45,312 bases of DNA. It comes from Peribacillus muralis. Its GTDB lineage: Bacteria; Bacillota; Bacilli; Bacillales; DSM-1321. The translations under genes and the position numbers were made by a program. The DNA lies in contig NZ_LMBV01000029.1 in NCBI RefSeq assembly GCF_001439925.1, positions 1,234 to 46,545 of the forward strand. Direction: 5' to 3'. Under the pieces are notes generated by a model. The model saw nothing but the letters and a program-made list of their open reading frames with translations, had not been told where the DNA came from and did not search any database. Position 1 is the stretch's first letter. Every line of letters begins with the position of its first letter. Below, piece by piece: positions 1 through 8,003 of this stretch.

Positions 1-1427
1 TTCAAGACAATGATACGCTCTTCCGTCATTTCTTCAATCGCATATTTTGGGCCTTCTTTTCCATTACCACTTTTCTTCACGCCACCATAAGGCATATGGT
101 CGACCCGGTATGCTGAAGCATCATTTACTATCAGTCCGCCCACTTCTATTTCACGCGCTGCTTTCATCGCTACTTGCAAATCGTTCGTGAAAAGTCCAGC
201 TTGCAACCCGTAATCAGAGTCGTTAACTTTAGCGATCACTTCGTCTATTTCTTCATATGTGGCGATTGATACAACTGGGCCAAACACTTCTTGTCGGCAA
301 ACTTTCATGTCATCATTTACATTCGTTAAAATTGTAGGCCAATAGAAGGCACCTTCACGTTTGCCACCAACCTCAATCCGTGCACCTTGTTCCACTGCTT
401 CTTTCACCCATGCCTCTACTCTCTCCGCTTCAGTAAGGCGAATCATTGGCCCAATATCTGTTTTTTCATCCATTGGGTTACCTACCACGAACTCTTCCGT
501 TTTTTCTATTAACTTAGCAACAAAAGATTCATAGATATCTTTATGAACATAAATGCGTTGGACGGATATACAAACTTGTCCTGCATTGCTAAAGCTTTTT
601 TGTGAAACTAAAGTTGCAGCTTTTTCTACATCTGAATCTTTATGAACGATGGTCGCTGAATTGTTTCCTAATTCAAGAGACACTTTTCGTAAGCCAGCTT
701 TTGAACGAATTAATTCTCCCACTCGTGGACTTCCTGTAAATGTGAACATGTTAACATCTTGATTTTCCAGTAACCATCCACCGATTTGCGCACCATCTCC
801 AGTCAGCACTTGGAGGCGTCCTTTAGGTAGCCCAGCTTCTTCCAATAAGCTTGCCAGTTTAATCGCACAGATTGGAGTTACTTCAGCTGGTTTTAAGACC
901 ACACTATTACCAGCCGCAAGTGCCGGTCCGATTTTATGGCAGACCAGATTTATCGGAGCATTAAATGGAGTGATAGCGGCAATGACACCTACTGGCACAC
1001 GGACGGTAAAGGCCATCCGATTTTCGGAACCTTGAGCTGACTCAACAGGCACACCTTCTCCATGAATCCGCTTTGCTTCTTCTGCAGATATTTGTAAAGT
1101 TTGAGCAGAGCGGTCTACTTCTACGCGTGATTCACGAATGGATTTTCCAACTTCTATCGCTAAAATTCGGGCAAATTCTTCGCGACGCCCTAATAACAAC
1201 TGAGCGGCTTTCATTAATACCTCATATCGATCATATGATGAGAAATTTTGCTTTAGAGCAGTTTTTGCACTCTTTACGGCTGAATCCACATGTTGTTTTG
1301 TTGCTATTGAAATTTCTGCTGCTGGTTTTTGTGTATATTTGTTTAATACGTTCATCGTTTCTGATGTTGTTTCCCAGAGACCCGCCACATATAAACCAAA
1401 TTGCTCAACTTGTGTTGCATTCGTCAT
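1..1427 (-). CDS. NAD(P)-dependent aldehyde dehydrogenase, 3' end cut by the window edge
   Basis: The frame is open from ATG at 1427 to the left edge (475 codons), so only a few C-terminal residues and the stop are missing. The ALDH superfamily is clear. The general-base glutamate is Glu252 in SLELGNN and the nucleophile is Cys286 in NAGQVCISVQR, with the usual spacing of 34. A PYGGVKKSGNGKEG stretch lies near the C-terminus. The enzyme oxidises an aldehyde to an acid in the cytosol. GGGAGTGGAGAG precedes the ATG. It follows the GntR and FucI-like genes on the same strand, which suggests the substrate is an aldehyde released from the isomerised sugar. Lactaldehyde or sulfolactaldehyde are candidates, but the sequence alone does not decide. 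Confidence 0.93.
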   Translation of the reverse strand, partial: MTNATQVEQFGLYVAGLWETTSETMNVLNKYTQKPAAEISIATKQHVDSAVKSAKTALKQNFSSYDRYEVLMKAAQLLLGRREEFARILAIEVGKSIRESRVEVDRSAQTLQISAEEAKRIHGEGVPVESAQGSENRMAFTVRVPVGVIAAITPFNAPINLVCHKIGPALAAGNSVVLKPAEVTPICAIKLASLLEEAGLPKGRLQVLTGDGAQIGGWLLENQDVNMFTFTGSPRVGELIRSKAGLRKVSLELGNNSATIVHKDSDVEKAATLVSQKSFSNAGQVCISVQRIYVHKDIYESFVAKLIEKTEEFVVGNPMDEKTDIGPMIRLTEAERVEAWVKEAVEQGARIEVGGKREGAFYWPTILTNVNDDMKVCRQEVFGPVVSIATYEEIDEVIAKVNDSDYGLQAGLFTNDLQVAMKAAREIEVGGLIVNDASAYRVDHMPYGGVKKSGNGKEGPKYAIEEMTEERIIVL

Positions 1428-1456
1428 TCTCTCCACTCCCTTAGTCATATTAAAAT

Positions 1457-2191
1457 TTATCTAAGAAGATCAATATCGTAATGATATTTATCACTGCGAT
1501 ATTTCGTTATCGTAAATTCAAGTGGTTTATCATCAAATCCAAAGCTTAGTCTTGTCATTTCAAGCAAAGCTTCTCCACCACGAATCCCAAGTAAATCCGC
1601 TTCATAAATAGTGGCGTTGATCGCGCAAATCTTTTCTTTTGCACGTTTTAAGAAAATTTCATTTTCCTCTAGGATGTCATAAAATTTCGCATTATTTAAA
1701 TCATGCTTTTTAATGATTTCTCCAATATGGAGCGGCCAACATGAGCGTTCGATCGCAATCGGGACATCATCAGCGAAACGGACCCTTTCAATTACGCAAA
1801 CTTCTGCCCCGTCTGCTAATTGAAGCATGGATGTTTCGTAAAAGAGGTCTTTTTTAAAATCGGCACGCAGTAATTTTGAATTAGGTGTTAAACCTCTCTT
1901 CGTTACTTCTTCCGCTAATCCCTTTAGCCTTCCTAAACTTCCACCGATAAGGGGCTGGGGCTTTACGATTGTCCCTCTTCCTTGTTTCTTCTCCAGTAAG
2001 CCGTCTTGGACGAGAATGGAAATGGCCTGCCTTAATGTAGTGCGACTTACATCAAATTCTTGCATCAACTCTTGTTCCGTTGGAATTAAAGCGTTTGCCT
2101 TCCATACTTTTTCCTGAATCCGCTTAACTAAAATGTCTTTCACCTGTAAATAAAGTGCCATATTTTTATTGGCATCTATCATATTTTTCAC
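1457..2191 (-). CDS. GntR-family transcriptional regulator with UTRA effector domain
   Basis: This is a DNA-binding regulator of the HutC/FadR-like GntR group. An N-terminal winged helix (IPTEQELMQEFDVSRTTLRQAI) is followed by a UTRA ligand-binding domain that ends in the typical FTITKYRSDKYHYDIDL. I chose GTG at 2191 because GGAG sits 9 nt upstream of it; the longer TTG start at 2209 has no usable spacing. The gene lies between the isomerase and the aldehyde dehydrogenase on the same strand, so it probably senses the sugar or a phosphorylated product and controls this operon. Effector and operator are not visible. Confidence 0.92.
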   Translation of the reverse strand: MKNMIDANKNMALYLQVKDILVKRIQEKVWKANALIPTEQELMQEFDVSRTTLRQAISILVQDGLLEKKQGRGTIVKPQPLIGGSLGRLKGLAEEVTKRGLTPNSKLLRADFKKDLFYETSMLQLADGAEVCVIERVRFADDVPIAIERSCWPLHIGEIIKKHDLNNAKFYDILEENEIFLKRAKEKICAINATIYEADLLGIRGGEALLEMTRLSFGFDDKPLEFTITKYRSDKYHYDIDLLR

Positions 2192-2274
2192 GTTGTCCAA
2201 CTCCTTCAAGCCAGTCTTTAAGATAAAGTATATATCATGTCCTAGCTTTTGCTGTAAGGGAGAGATACTATTTC

Positions 2275-3615
2275 TTAAACATATACTTCGGTTTGTAATT
2301 GAAGCATTCGTCCCAATTCGATTAGGTGTTCGGTTACATCTCCGTAAACTAAAGCGAAGTGGGGTTCGTATCCTGCATGCATAAGTTTGTAAAGTGTATC
2401 CGTTACATCTGTTTTCAATTCAACTTCCACGGAAGTCCCTGAAAAAGGCTGCTCTACATCCAATGCATTTCCTTTCATGACTAAAAGGCGATAGCCTTCA
2501 GGTGTATGACTTACTCTAAAGATCGTCACGACTCCTGCTTTCAAACCAAAATCCATTGCAAATCCTATTTTCCGATTCGGATGTACACCGACTGTTGCTC
2601 CTGTAGAAGGATTGGCAAGAGAGTACGCTCCGGCACCGCAATGCCAAAATACGACCGAATTTTTTGCTTCATCCACATGGACCATGTCTCCCAAATATGG
2701 TGCATTTCCATCAGCTAATTCACGTAAAATAAACATGGAAACTGACCCGTGAATATCGGATTCACAAGATGTCACCATTCCGTCTTCCGTGAACTGAGAT
2801 AAAGTCGAGCATGGCGCCGCTCCCAACTCGTTAAAAAAGTCAGGCCAACAACGCATCGCTAATGCGTCCAACTCTTCTTGCTGAATATGTTTTTTTATGT
2901 ACGTTGAAAACTGAGCGAATTTCGTTACGGTTTCATCCTTTCGGTTCAACCCTATGACCTGTCTCTCTGCACGATCTATTTCACCAATCCATTCTTGCTC
3001 TGGAAGTTCCACGCACCGAGCAAACGCCTCTTGTAAATCAATCTTATGAAGTGTAACCCCAAGTGCTGTTTGCAGTTCTCCTTCATTTGCCTGTGAAAAG
3101 AAGAAACCTGGTGGATAATCCCCTACAACGCCTATTTTCAGTTCACTTAATGCCTTGAACACACGCATCACATTAAATTGCCTTAGTAAACGCTTTCTTA
3201 AATCTTCTTCATCCGGATTTCCGAAAACAAAAGCAAAAGGATGCTGATGATTACGCAGTACATTGCTTGTACTATTCCCACCCGTTAACGAGTTCAGGCG
3301 AAGACGACCTCCCACACTAGGTTCACGGACTGACCAAACAATGACAGGCTGCTTGAAATACTCCAATATCTTGACCATGAACTCTCCATCTGCAAACGTA
3401 ACACTCTGATATAAAATCGAATCGATTTTCACATCTTTTATCGAATCCAGAAAATCTTGAAGTTCCTCAACGGATGTCACAGTTTGATCTGGTGCTACAA
3501 GATGGCTGCAACTTTCTTCTAACCACTTCATACTTTGTTTACGATATGTTTCAGCGGCTTCTATATCAAACGTTTTTCTACCAATAGGTACATATAATAC
3601 GACCGTGTTAAGCAT
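2275..3615 (-). CDS. L-fucose/L-arabinose isomerase-family sugar isomerase
   Basis: The 446-residue cytosolic protein belongs to the FucI/AraA superfamily of metal-dependent aldose-ketose isomerases. The C-terminal half carries the typical metal-site segments: CESDIHGSVSM (Glu285), a GDMVHVD segment (Asp310) and FWHCGAGAY (His325). It is shorter than E. coli FucI (about 590 residues) and lacks that enzyme's N-terminal domain, like many uncharacterised family members. ATG with AGAGGGGG upstream is a good start. It is first in the operon with the GntR regulator and the aldehyde dehydrogenase. The substrate is unknown. FucI-like isomerases are, as I recall, used for sulfoquinovose in Bacillus transaldolase sulfoglycolysis, which would fit the aldehyde dehydrogenase; this is inference. 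Confidence 0.88.
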   Translation of the reverse strand: MLNTVVLYVPIGRKTFDIEAAETYRKQSMKWLEESCSHLVAPDQTVTSVEELQDFLDSIKDVKIDSILYQSVTFADGEFMVKILEYFKQPVIVWSVREPSVGGRLRLNSLTGGNSTSNVLRNHQHPFAFVFGNPDEEDLRKRLLRQFNVMRVFKALSELKIGVVGDYPPGFFFSQANEGELQTALGVTLHKIDLQEAFARCVELPEQEWIGEIDRAERQVIGLNRKDETVTKFAQFSTYIKKHIQQEELDALAMRCWPDFFNELGAAPCSTLSQFTEDGMVTSCESDIHGSVSMFILRELADGNAPYLGDMVHVDEAKNSVVFWHCGAGAYSLANPSTGATVGVHPNRKIGFAMDFGLKAGVVTIFRVSHTPEGYRLLVMKGNALDVEQPFSGTSVEVELKTDVTDTLYKLMHAGYEPHFALVYGDVTEHLIELGRMLQLQTEVYV

Positions 3616-3658
3616 GTACGAACCCCCTCTTATCTGTTACAAACGATTCATTATAACC

Positions 3659-3687
3659 ATTATAAAATACATACCTATCTTTATCAA
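3659..3687 (-). promoter_or_regulatory. Sigma-A promoter of the isomerase operon
   Basis: Read on the minus strand: TTGATA (3682-3687), a 17-nt spacer and a perfect TATAAT (3659-3664). It lies 44 nt upstream of the isomerase ATG. A direct repeat TATAATGGTTATAATG overlaps the -10 and could be the GntR target. Confidence 0.7.
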
Positions 3688-3862
3688 TGAAAATATACAT
3701 ATAAAAATGGAAAGAGTAAAGCTGTACGAACCTTTCAGGTAAAGAGGTGTAAAAGTAGCATTAAAAACACCCCGTCAATGTATGGTCGGTGGCTCCAGTT
3801 CAAGTTTTTCTACAGCTTGATATATATTTCATACTGGAAGTTCTACATGCTGGCAAAACTAA

Positions 3863-3894
3863 AGGCTCTCGGGATTTAGAAACCTCGAGAGCCT
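3863..3894 (-). terminator. Rho-independent terminator of the HxlR gene
   Basis: AGGCTCTCG (3863-3871) pairs with CGAGAGCCT (3886-3894). On the minus strand the stem is followed by TTTAGTTTTG. It lies immediately downstream of the HxlR stop. Confidence 0.7.
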
Positions 3895-3904
3895 AATATA
3901 TTTA

Positions 3905-4258
3905 TTAGGATTTTTTGCTGTGGATAGCATATTTCTTTCCCCATTCACCCATACTTTCTAGTATAGGCATGAAACCCTTCCCTGCCTCAGCTAGCGAATA
4001 TTCTACTTTTGGGGGTACTTCTGGATATACTTTTCTTATGACCATTTGGTCTTTCTCCAATTCCCTTAACTGACTTGTCAATATTCCTTTTGAAATTCCG
4101 GGTACCAATCTTTGAAGCTCACCAAATCGTCTTGTCTCTTTCAAATGCCATAATATTATAATTTTCCATTTACCTGAAATCACATTTTGCGTTTCCGTTA
4201 CGGGGCATACCTCTATTTGTTCCTTTGGAATTTCCCCCTGAAATGAAGTCCGAGCCAT
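3905..4258 (-). CDS. HxlR/DUF24-family redox-type regulator
   Basis: The 117-residue winged-helix protein belongs to the HxlR (DUF24) branch of MarR-like regulators. The core [26 protein letters not shown] and the wing [12 protein letters not shown] are all present. It has one cysteine, Cys18, in [15 protein letters not shown] just before the recognition domain. That matches the sensing cysteine of YodB/HypR-type quinone, diamide or hypochlorite sensors. It is divergent from an NAD(P)-binding protein and an azoreductase, typical members of such regulons, so it very probably represses them until oxidised or alkylated. The start ATG follows AAGGGAAGG. Confidence 0.92.
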   Translation of the reverse strand: MARTSFQGEIPKEQIEVCPVTETQNVISGKWKIIILWHLKETRRFGELQRLVPGISKGILTSQLRELEKDQMVIRKVYPEVPPKVEYSLAEAGKGFMPILESMGEWGKKYAIHSKKS

Positions 4259-4391
4259 GTCTAATCCTTCCCTTCCCTATTGGTCTTGTTTTTGTGACTA
4301 TGTTATAAAAAAATCACTACTTACAAAATTACGTCCAATGTAATAATATATGACTGTACTTTAACACACAATAGTTTTGGGAGGACTTAAG

Positions 4392-5033
4392 ATGAAAATT
4401 GGAATTATCGGTGCAAGTGGTAAAGTTGGAAACCTAATATTGAGAGAAGCGAAAGATAGAGGATTCGACGTAACGGCAATCGTGAGAAATGCTTCAAGAA
4501 TTACCGAACCAAACGTTAACGTTATTGAAAAAGATATTTTTGCGCTAACAGGATCAGATCTTACAGCCTTTGATGTAGTGGTCAATACGTACAAAGCACC
4601 AGAAGGCGAGGAGCATTTATATGTAGATGCTGGAAGGATAATGATCAAAGCACTTCAAGATGCCCCAAATACAAAATTGATCGTCGTTGGCGGCGCCGGA
4701 AGTCTCTTTGTTGATGAAGAAAAAACAAAAAGACTTATGGATACACCCGATTTCCCGGACTTTGTATATCCGACTGCATCCAATGCAGCGAAGCAGCTTG
4801 AGGAATTGCAAGAAGCAAATTCCATTACGTGGACATATATCAGCCCTGCAGGTTTCTTTGATCCGGAAGGAAAAAAAACCGGTTCCTATCAGTCAGGGAA
4901 AGACCATGTCATTTTGAATGGTAAAGGGCAAAGCTACATTAGCTATGCTGACTATGCCATCGCCGTAGTTGATGAAATCGAAAAACCACAGCATGTGAAT
5001 GAACGCTTCACTCTTGTTGGTGAAGCAGAATAA
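4392..5033 (+). CDS. NAD(P)H-binding atypical SDR (YwnB/NmrA-like)
   Basis: The Rossmann glycine motif IGIIGASGKVGNLILREA is at the N-terminus, and VVGGAGSLFVD and YISPAGFFDP follow as in Bacillus YwnB-like proteins. It probably reduces or binds quinone-like or carbonyl compounds with NAD(P)H in the cytosol; no precise reaction is known. The start is ATG 4392, since GGGAGG lies 7 nt upstream; a TTG at 4377 sits inside that site and is not used. It is divergent from hxlR and followed 64 nt later by the azoreductase. It is probably transcribed from the 4259-4391 gap under HxlR control. Confidence 0.9.
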   Translation: MKIGIIGASGKVGNLILREAKDRGFDVTAIVRNASRITEPNVNVIEKDIFALTGSDLTAFDVVVNTYKAPEGEEHLYVDAGRIMIKALQDAPNTKLIVVGGAGSLFVDEEKTKRLMDTPDFPDFVYPTASNAAKQLEELQEANSITWTYISPAGFFDPEGKKTGSYQSGKDHVILNGKGQSYISYADYAIAVVDEIEKPQHVNERFTLVGEAE

Positions 5034-5097
5034 ATGAAAGAGCCTTGATGTTACAGGTCGAGGCTACTTTATAAACTTTGGAAAGCGGGTATTGATT

Positions 5098-5736
5098 ATG
5101 GCAAAAATCCTTTATATTACAGCACATCCACTTGATGATTCACATTCTTTTAGTATGGCGGCGGGAAGCTCTTTTATTGAAGCCTATAAACAGAGTAACC
5201 CTAGCGATGAAGTGGTTCATATCGACTTATACAAGGAGCATATTCCTGCACTTGATGCCGATATATTCAGTGGTTGGGGGAAACTTCAAACAGGAAAAGG
5301 ATTTGAAGAGCTTTCAGATCAGGAAAAAGAAAAAGTAAACCGTCTCGGAGAGCTGAGTGAACAATTTGTCTCCGCTGATAAATATGTATTTGTTACGCCT
5401 ATGTGGAATTTTTCCTTCCCTCCTGTCATGAAGGCATATCTTGATTCAGTTGCAGTAGCCGGAAAGACATTCAAATATACGGCAAGTGGCCCCGTCGGTT
5501 TATTAACGGATAAAAAAGCACTGCATATTCAAGCGCGTGGCGGCATTTATTCTGAAGGACCGGCAGCTGATCTAGAAATGGGACACCGTTATATTAAAAA
5601 CCTACTTGTGGGATTCTTTGGTGTTCCTTCTTTGGAAGGGATATTTATCGAAGGGCACAATCAATATCCTGACCGGGCACAGGAAATTAAAGAAAAAGGG
5701 ATTCAGGAAGCAAAACAGTTAGCAACTACCTTTTAA
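5098..5736 (+). CDS. azoR: FMN-dependent NADH-azoreductase
   Basis: This flavodoxin-fold enzyme of about 212 residues reduces quinones and azo bonds using NADH and FMN. Family hallmarks visible are ILYITAHP with HSFSM (phosphate loop), [19 protein letters not shown], and [12 protein letters not shown] followed by the [14 protein letters not shown]-terminus. ATG 5098 is preferred over TTG 5092 because GAAAGCGGG is at a suitable distance. It detoxifies electrophilic quinones in the cytosol, consistent with co-location beside a single-Cys HxlR regulator. A strong terminator follows. Confidence 0.95.
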   Translation: MAKILYITAHPLDDSHSFSMAAGSSFIEAYKQSNPSDEVVHIDLYKEHIPALDADIFSGWGKLQTGKGFEELSDQEKEKVNRLGELSEQFVSADKYVFVTPMWNFSFPPVMKAYLDSVAVAGKTFKYTASGPVGLLTDKKALHIQARGGIYSEGPAADLEMGHRYIKNLLVGFFGVPSLEGIFIEGHNQYPDRAQEIKEKGIQEAKQLATTF

Positions 5737-5809
5737 AGCGCATGGTCTTGTGAATAAGAGGTATCTAATGGATAGCAGGCGGCACGATACATCCGTATAG
5801 CGTCCGCAA

Positions 5810-5855
5810 AATATTACAGTTTAGAGTTCATTCTTTAAACTGTAATATTTTTTTG
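5810..5855 (+). terminator. Terminator of the azoreductase operon
   Basis: A perfect 14-bp stem AATATTACAGTTTA / TAAACTGTAATATT (5810-5823 / 5836-5849) with a 12-nt loop runs into a T tract. Confidence 0.85.
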
Positions 5856-5865
5856 CTTAAATCAT

Positions 5866-5889
5866 CAAAAAAGGCTGCCGCAGCAGCCT
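5866..5889 (-). terminator. Terminator of the PTS operon
   Basis: AGGCTGC (5872-5878), loop CGCA, GCAGCCT (5883-5889). The A run at 5866-5871 becomes the U tract on the minus strand. It lies 22 nt past the IIA stop. Confidence 0.85.
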
Positions 5890-5911
5890 CTTTCATTGAC
5901 TCATTGAACCA

Positions 5912-6238
5912 TCAAACCTTTTGTGTTTTTTCATGTAATTCCACGATTTCTATCGCTAAATCTTTTGTTGTCATGGAGGTCATCAGGTGATCTTGAGCAT
6001 GAATCAGCAGCATGGGTATATCGAAATGCTCACCATTCACTTCTGCTTGGATCAAGGCGGTTTGGATTTTATGTGCCGCGACAAACTCTTGCTCCGCTTC
6101 TCTTAACTTTTCTTGAGCATCGCTGGATTTACCTTGCTTTTGCAAGGAGATTGCTTCCATTGCACAACTGCGGGCATTCCCGCTATGAAGAATCAATTGA
6201 AAGGATAGTTCGGATAAATCCTCTTTCGTTTTCGCCAT
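5912..6238 (-). CDS. PTS Lac-family EIIA component
   Basis: The all-helical EIIA of the lactose/cellobiose/chitobiose PTS family (108 residues, normal length) passes phosphate from HPr to EIIB. The active-site segment is LLIHAQDHLM, where His80 is the expected phospho-site. The N-terminal SFQLILHSGNARSCAMEA helix and an Asp in the HAQDH motif are typical. GAGGGTG precedes the ATG. It is the last gene of the operon, 30 nt after IIB. It acts in the cytosol as a trimer in known relatives. Confidence 0.95.
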   Translation of the reverse strand: MAKTKEDLSELSFQLILHSGNARSCAMEAISLQKQGKSSDAQEKLREAEQEFVAAHKIQTALIQAEVNGEHFDIPMLLIHAQDHLMTSMTTKDLAIEIVELHEKTQKV

Positions 6239-6268
6239 TTTAGCACCCTCTTATCTTTTGAAAGTAGT

Positions 6269-6574
6269 TTATTTAGCTATTAATTCGATGGCGGTTTTCA
6301 ACACTTCCTTGCCATTGCATGATCCATAGTGCATCGGATTTATCGTATCTACCGGTACACCCTTTTCATCTCCTATTTTCCTTATATCATTGAGTAGATA
6401 ACGAACCTGTGGTCCTAACAAAACCACATCCACATCGTTAATATGATTTCTTACTTCGGTAGTGGCTACTGCCTGGATTTTCGCATTCACGCCTTCTTCC
6501 AATGCGGCTTTCTCCATTTTATTGACCAATAGACTTGTAGACATTCCTGCAGAACAGCATAATAGTATATTCAT
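6269..6574 (-). CDS. PTS Lac-family EIIB component
   Basis: This 101-residue EIIB carries the phosphocysteine loop [17 protein letters not shown], with Cys7 as expected acceptor. It receives phosphate from EIIA and donates it to the sugar bound in the IIC channel. GAGGAGG lies 11 nt upstream. It is placed between MupG and IIA; size and motif are standard for cellobiose/oligo-beta-glucoside EIIBs. Confidence 0.95.
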   Translation of the reverse strand: MNILLCCSAGMSTSLLVNKMEKAALEEGVNAKIQAVATTEVRNHINDVDVVLLGPQVRYLLNDIRKIGDEKGVPVDTINPMHYGSCNGKEVLKTAIELIAK

Positions 6575-6633
6575 TCCATTTTCCTCCTCATAATTACTTT
6601 GTTTTATTTGTTTCCTGCAAACTTTGATCCTGC

Positions 6634-7716
6634 TTAGTTAATCAGTCTAAATGAGCTCCATGGCTTAATATAATCCAGTAAAAACCGTTCTTCCTCCACA
6701 ATTTGTGCAACGAGGTTCTTCCGTTCATCCAAGGGCATGTCCCGTAAAATTACTTGAAGCTCTCCTTTATATTTTCCAAAGGAATCATTGCCGATGAAAA
6801 CGGCCCCTTCTTGCTGTGGAACACTTTTTCGAATCGCAAAATTTTCATTTCCGTATTTTTTCCGGACTTCAACAGATCGGACCATATACTCACTAATATC
6901 CCCACGGCGAATATGTATTTCATCCAAGGCGACTTGATGCTCGATGGGAGATGCATCCGAATGGAGCTCCACTTTGAACTCGATCATGTTCCGCTGTAAA
7001 GCTCCCAGCATTTTCAATTCCGCTTCACTGGCATAAGCGTTTCCAATGATCACATCATCAATTAAGTCTGTGGCCCATAAATGCTTGGCTTGTACATCAA
7101 TGGAAAGTTCACGATGCTGTTCCAATGTGCACAATCCATCGTTGATGTTCCAAGGCCCTATGTCGCCCGTTTGTGAAGTAACAAATGCCGCTGTCCGGAT
7201 GCCATGTTCTTTAAATCGCTTGCTGCAGGAGATGAAGAATTCATAAGGCAGTCCAGTGAATTTTTGCGGATAAAAATTATGACACCCAATCAACTGATTC
7301 TTATTGGCTTGATGCGACAAGATATTAGCTAAATAATCGACATCATTGCTCATATTCAATTCAATTTTCAATCCATAAGGGTTATACGTCATTTTAGCTT
7401 CCTTCAAACCATCAAAACCCAAATCCAGTCGAACGCCATCCGCTCCCATTTCCGCGAAAAATCCTAAATCATCATAACTTATATTAAAGTTGTCAAAAAC
7501 AGCCGGCGCAACATCAAGGATGACTTCCATATCCAGCGTTTTCGCATAAGAAATGATATCTTTATATTCTTCCATGACGACTTCATAAGGTTTTGAAACC
7601 GATAATAAGCACGTGAATATCCGTTCAAACCCATAATGATGCGCCAGTTTTATATATTGCTTGTCGAGATCCGGTGTAGAATGTTCCGGATAAATCGATA
7701 TTCCCAATCTCCTCAT
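6634..7716 (-). CDS. mupG: MupG-like 6-phospho-N-acetylmuramidase (DUF871)
   Basis: The DUF871 family has an N-terminal TIM-like barrel ([76 protein letters not shown]) and a C-terminal cyclophilin-like domain ending FRLIN. The characterised member, MupG, hydrolyses a 6-phosphorylated MurNAc-GlcNAc disaccharide. I chose ATG 7716, since the upstream GTG at 7728 abuts its own AAGGAG. It sits inside a Lac-family PTS operon, so it probably hydrolyses the phosphodisaccharide delivered by that permease. Whether the sugar is MurNAc-GlcNAc, chitobiose or a plant glucoside cannot be read from sequence. Confidence 0.88.
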   Translation of the reverse strand: MRRLGISIYPEHSTPDLDKQYIKLAHHYGFERIFTCLLSVSKPYEVVMEEYKDIISYAKTLDMEVILDVAPAVFDNFNISYDDLGFFAEMGADGVRLDLGFDGLKEAKMTYNPYGLKIELNMSNDVDYLANILSHQANKNQLIGCHNFYPQKFTGLPYEFFISCSKRFKEHGIRTAAFVTSQTGDIGPWNINDGLCTLEQHRELSIDVQAKHLWATDLIDDVIIGNAYASEAELKMLGALQRNMIEFKVELHSDASPIEHQVALDEIHIRRGDISEYMVRSVEVRKKYGNENFAIRKSVPQQEGAVFIGNDSFGKYKGELQVILRDMPLDERKNLVAQIVEEERFLLDYIKPWSSFRLIN

Positions 7717-7724
7717 AGCTTCAT

Positions 7725-8003
7725 TCACTCCTTATTTTCTTTCCATTGAACCCGCCTTGCCTGTACCCTCATTAAATAGTCACGGTAGCGGGAAGATACC
7801 ATTACAGAACAAACAATGGTTGGTATGATGACAATCAAATAATAAGTTGACCCTAATGCGCTAAATAAAATGATGGAAATGCTAATAATTAAAATGGTAA
7901 AGCCGACAGATTTCCAAGGTGTTATCCATTCAGCTAGCTTCGTTCGCGAAAAAAGGATTTGGGCACCGACAAAGGCTAGCACTGCGCCTATAATTTCAAG
8001 CAT
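7725..8003 (-). CDS. Small three-helix membrane protein in the PTS operon
   Basis: The 92-residue protein has about three hydrophobic segments (roughly residues 2-18, 32-50 and 51-68) and a very basic C-terminal tail (SSRYRDYLMRVQARRVQWKENKE). I chose ATG 8003, which overlaps the IIC stop by 8 nt as in translational coupling; a longer frame from 8057 lies inside IIC. Its stop overlaps the MupG initiation region. I do not recognise the family. Position suggests an accessory to the permease or to cell-wall sugar recovery; this is inference. Confidence 0.65.
   Translation of the reverse strand: MLEIIGAVLAFVGAQILFSRTKLAEWITPWKSVGFTILIISISIILFSALGSTYYLIVIIPTIVCSVMVSSRYRDYLMRVQARRVQWKENKE

Noticed and set aside
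1073..1444. Antisense frame over the aldehyde dehydrogenase
   Set aside because: Shadow of a strongly supported minus-strand gene.
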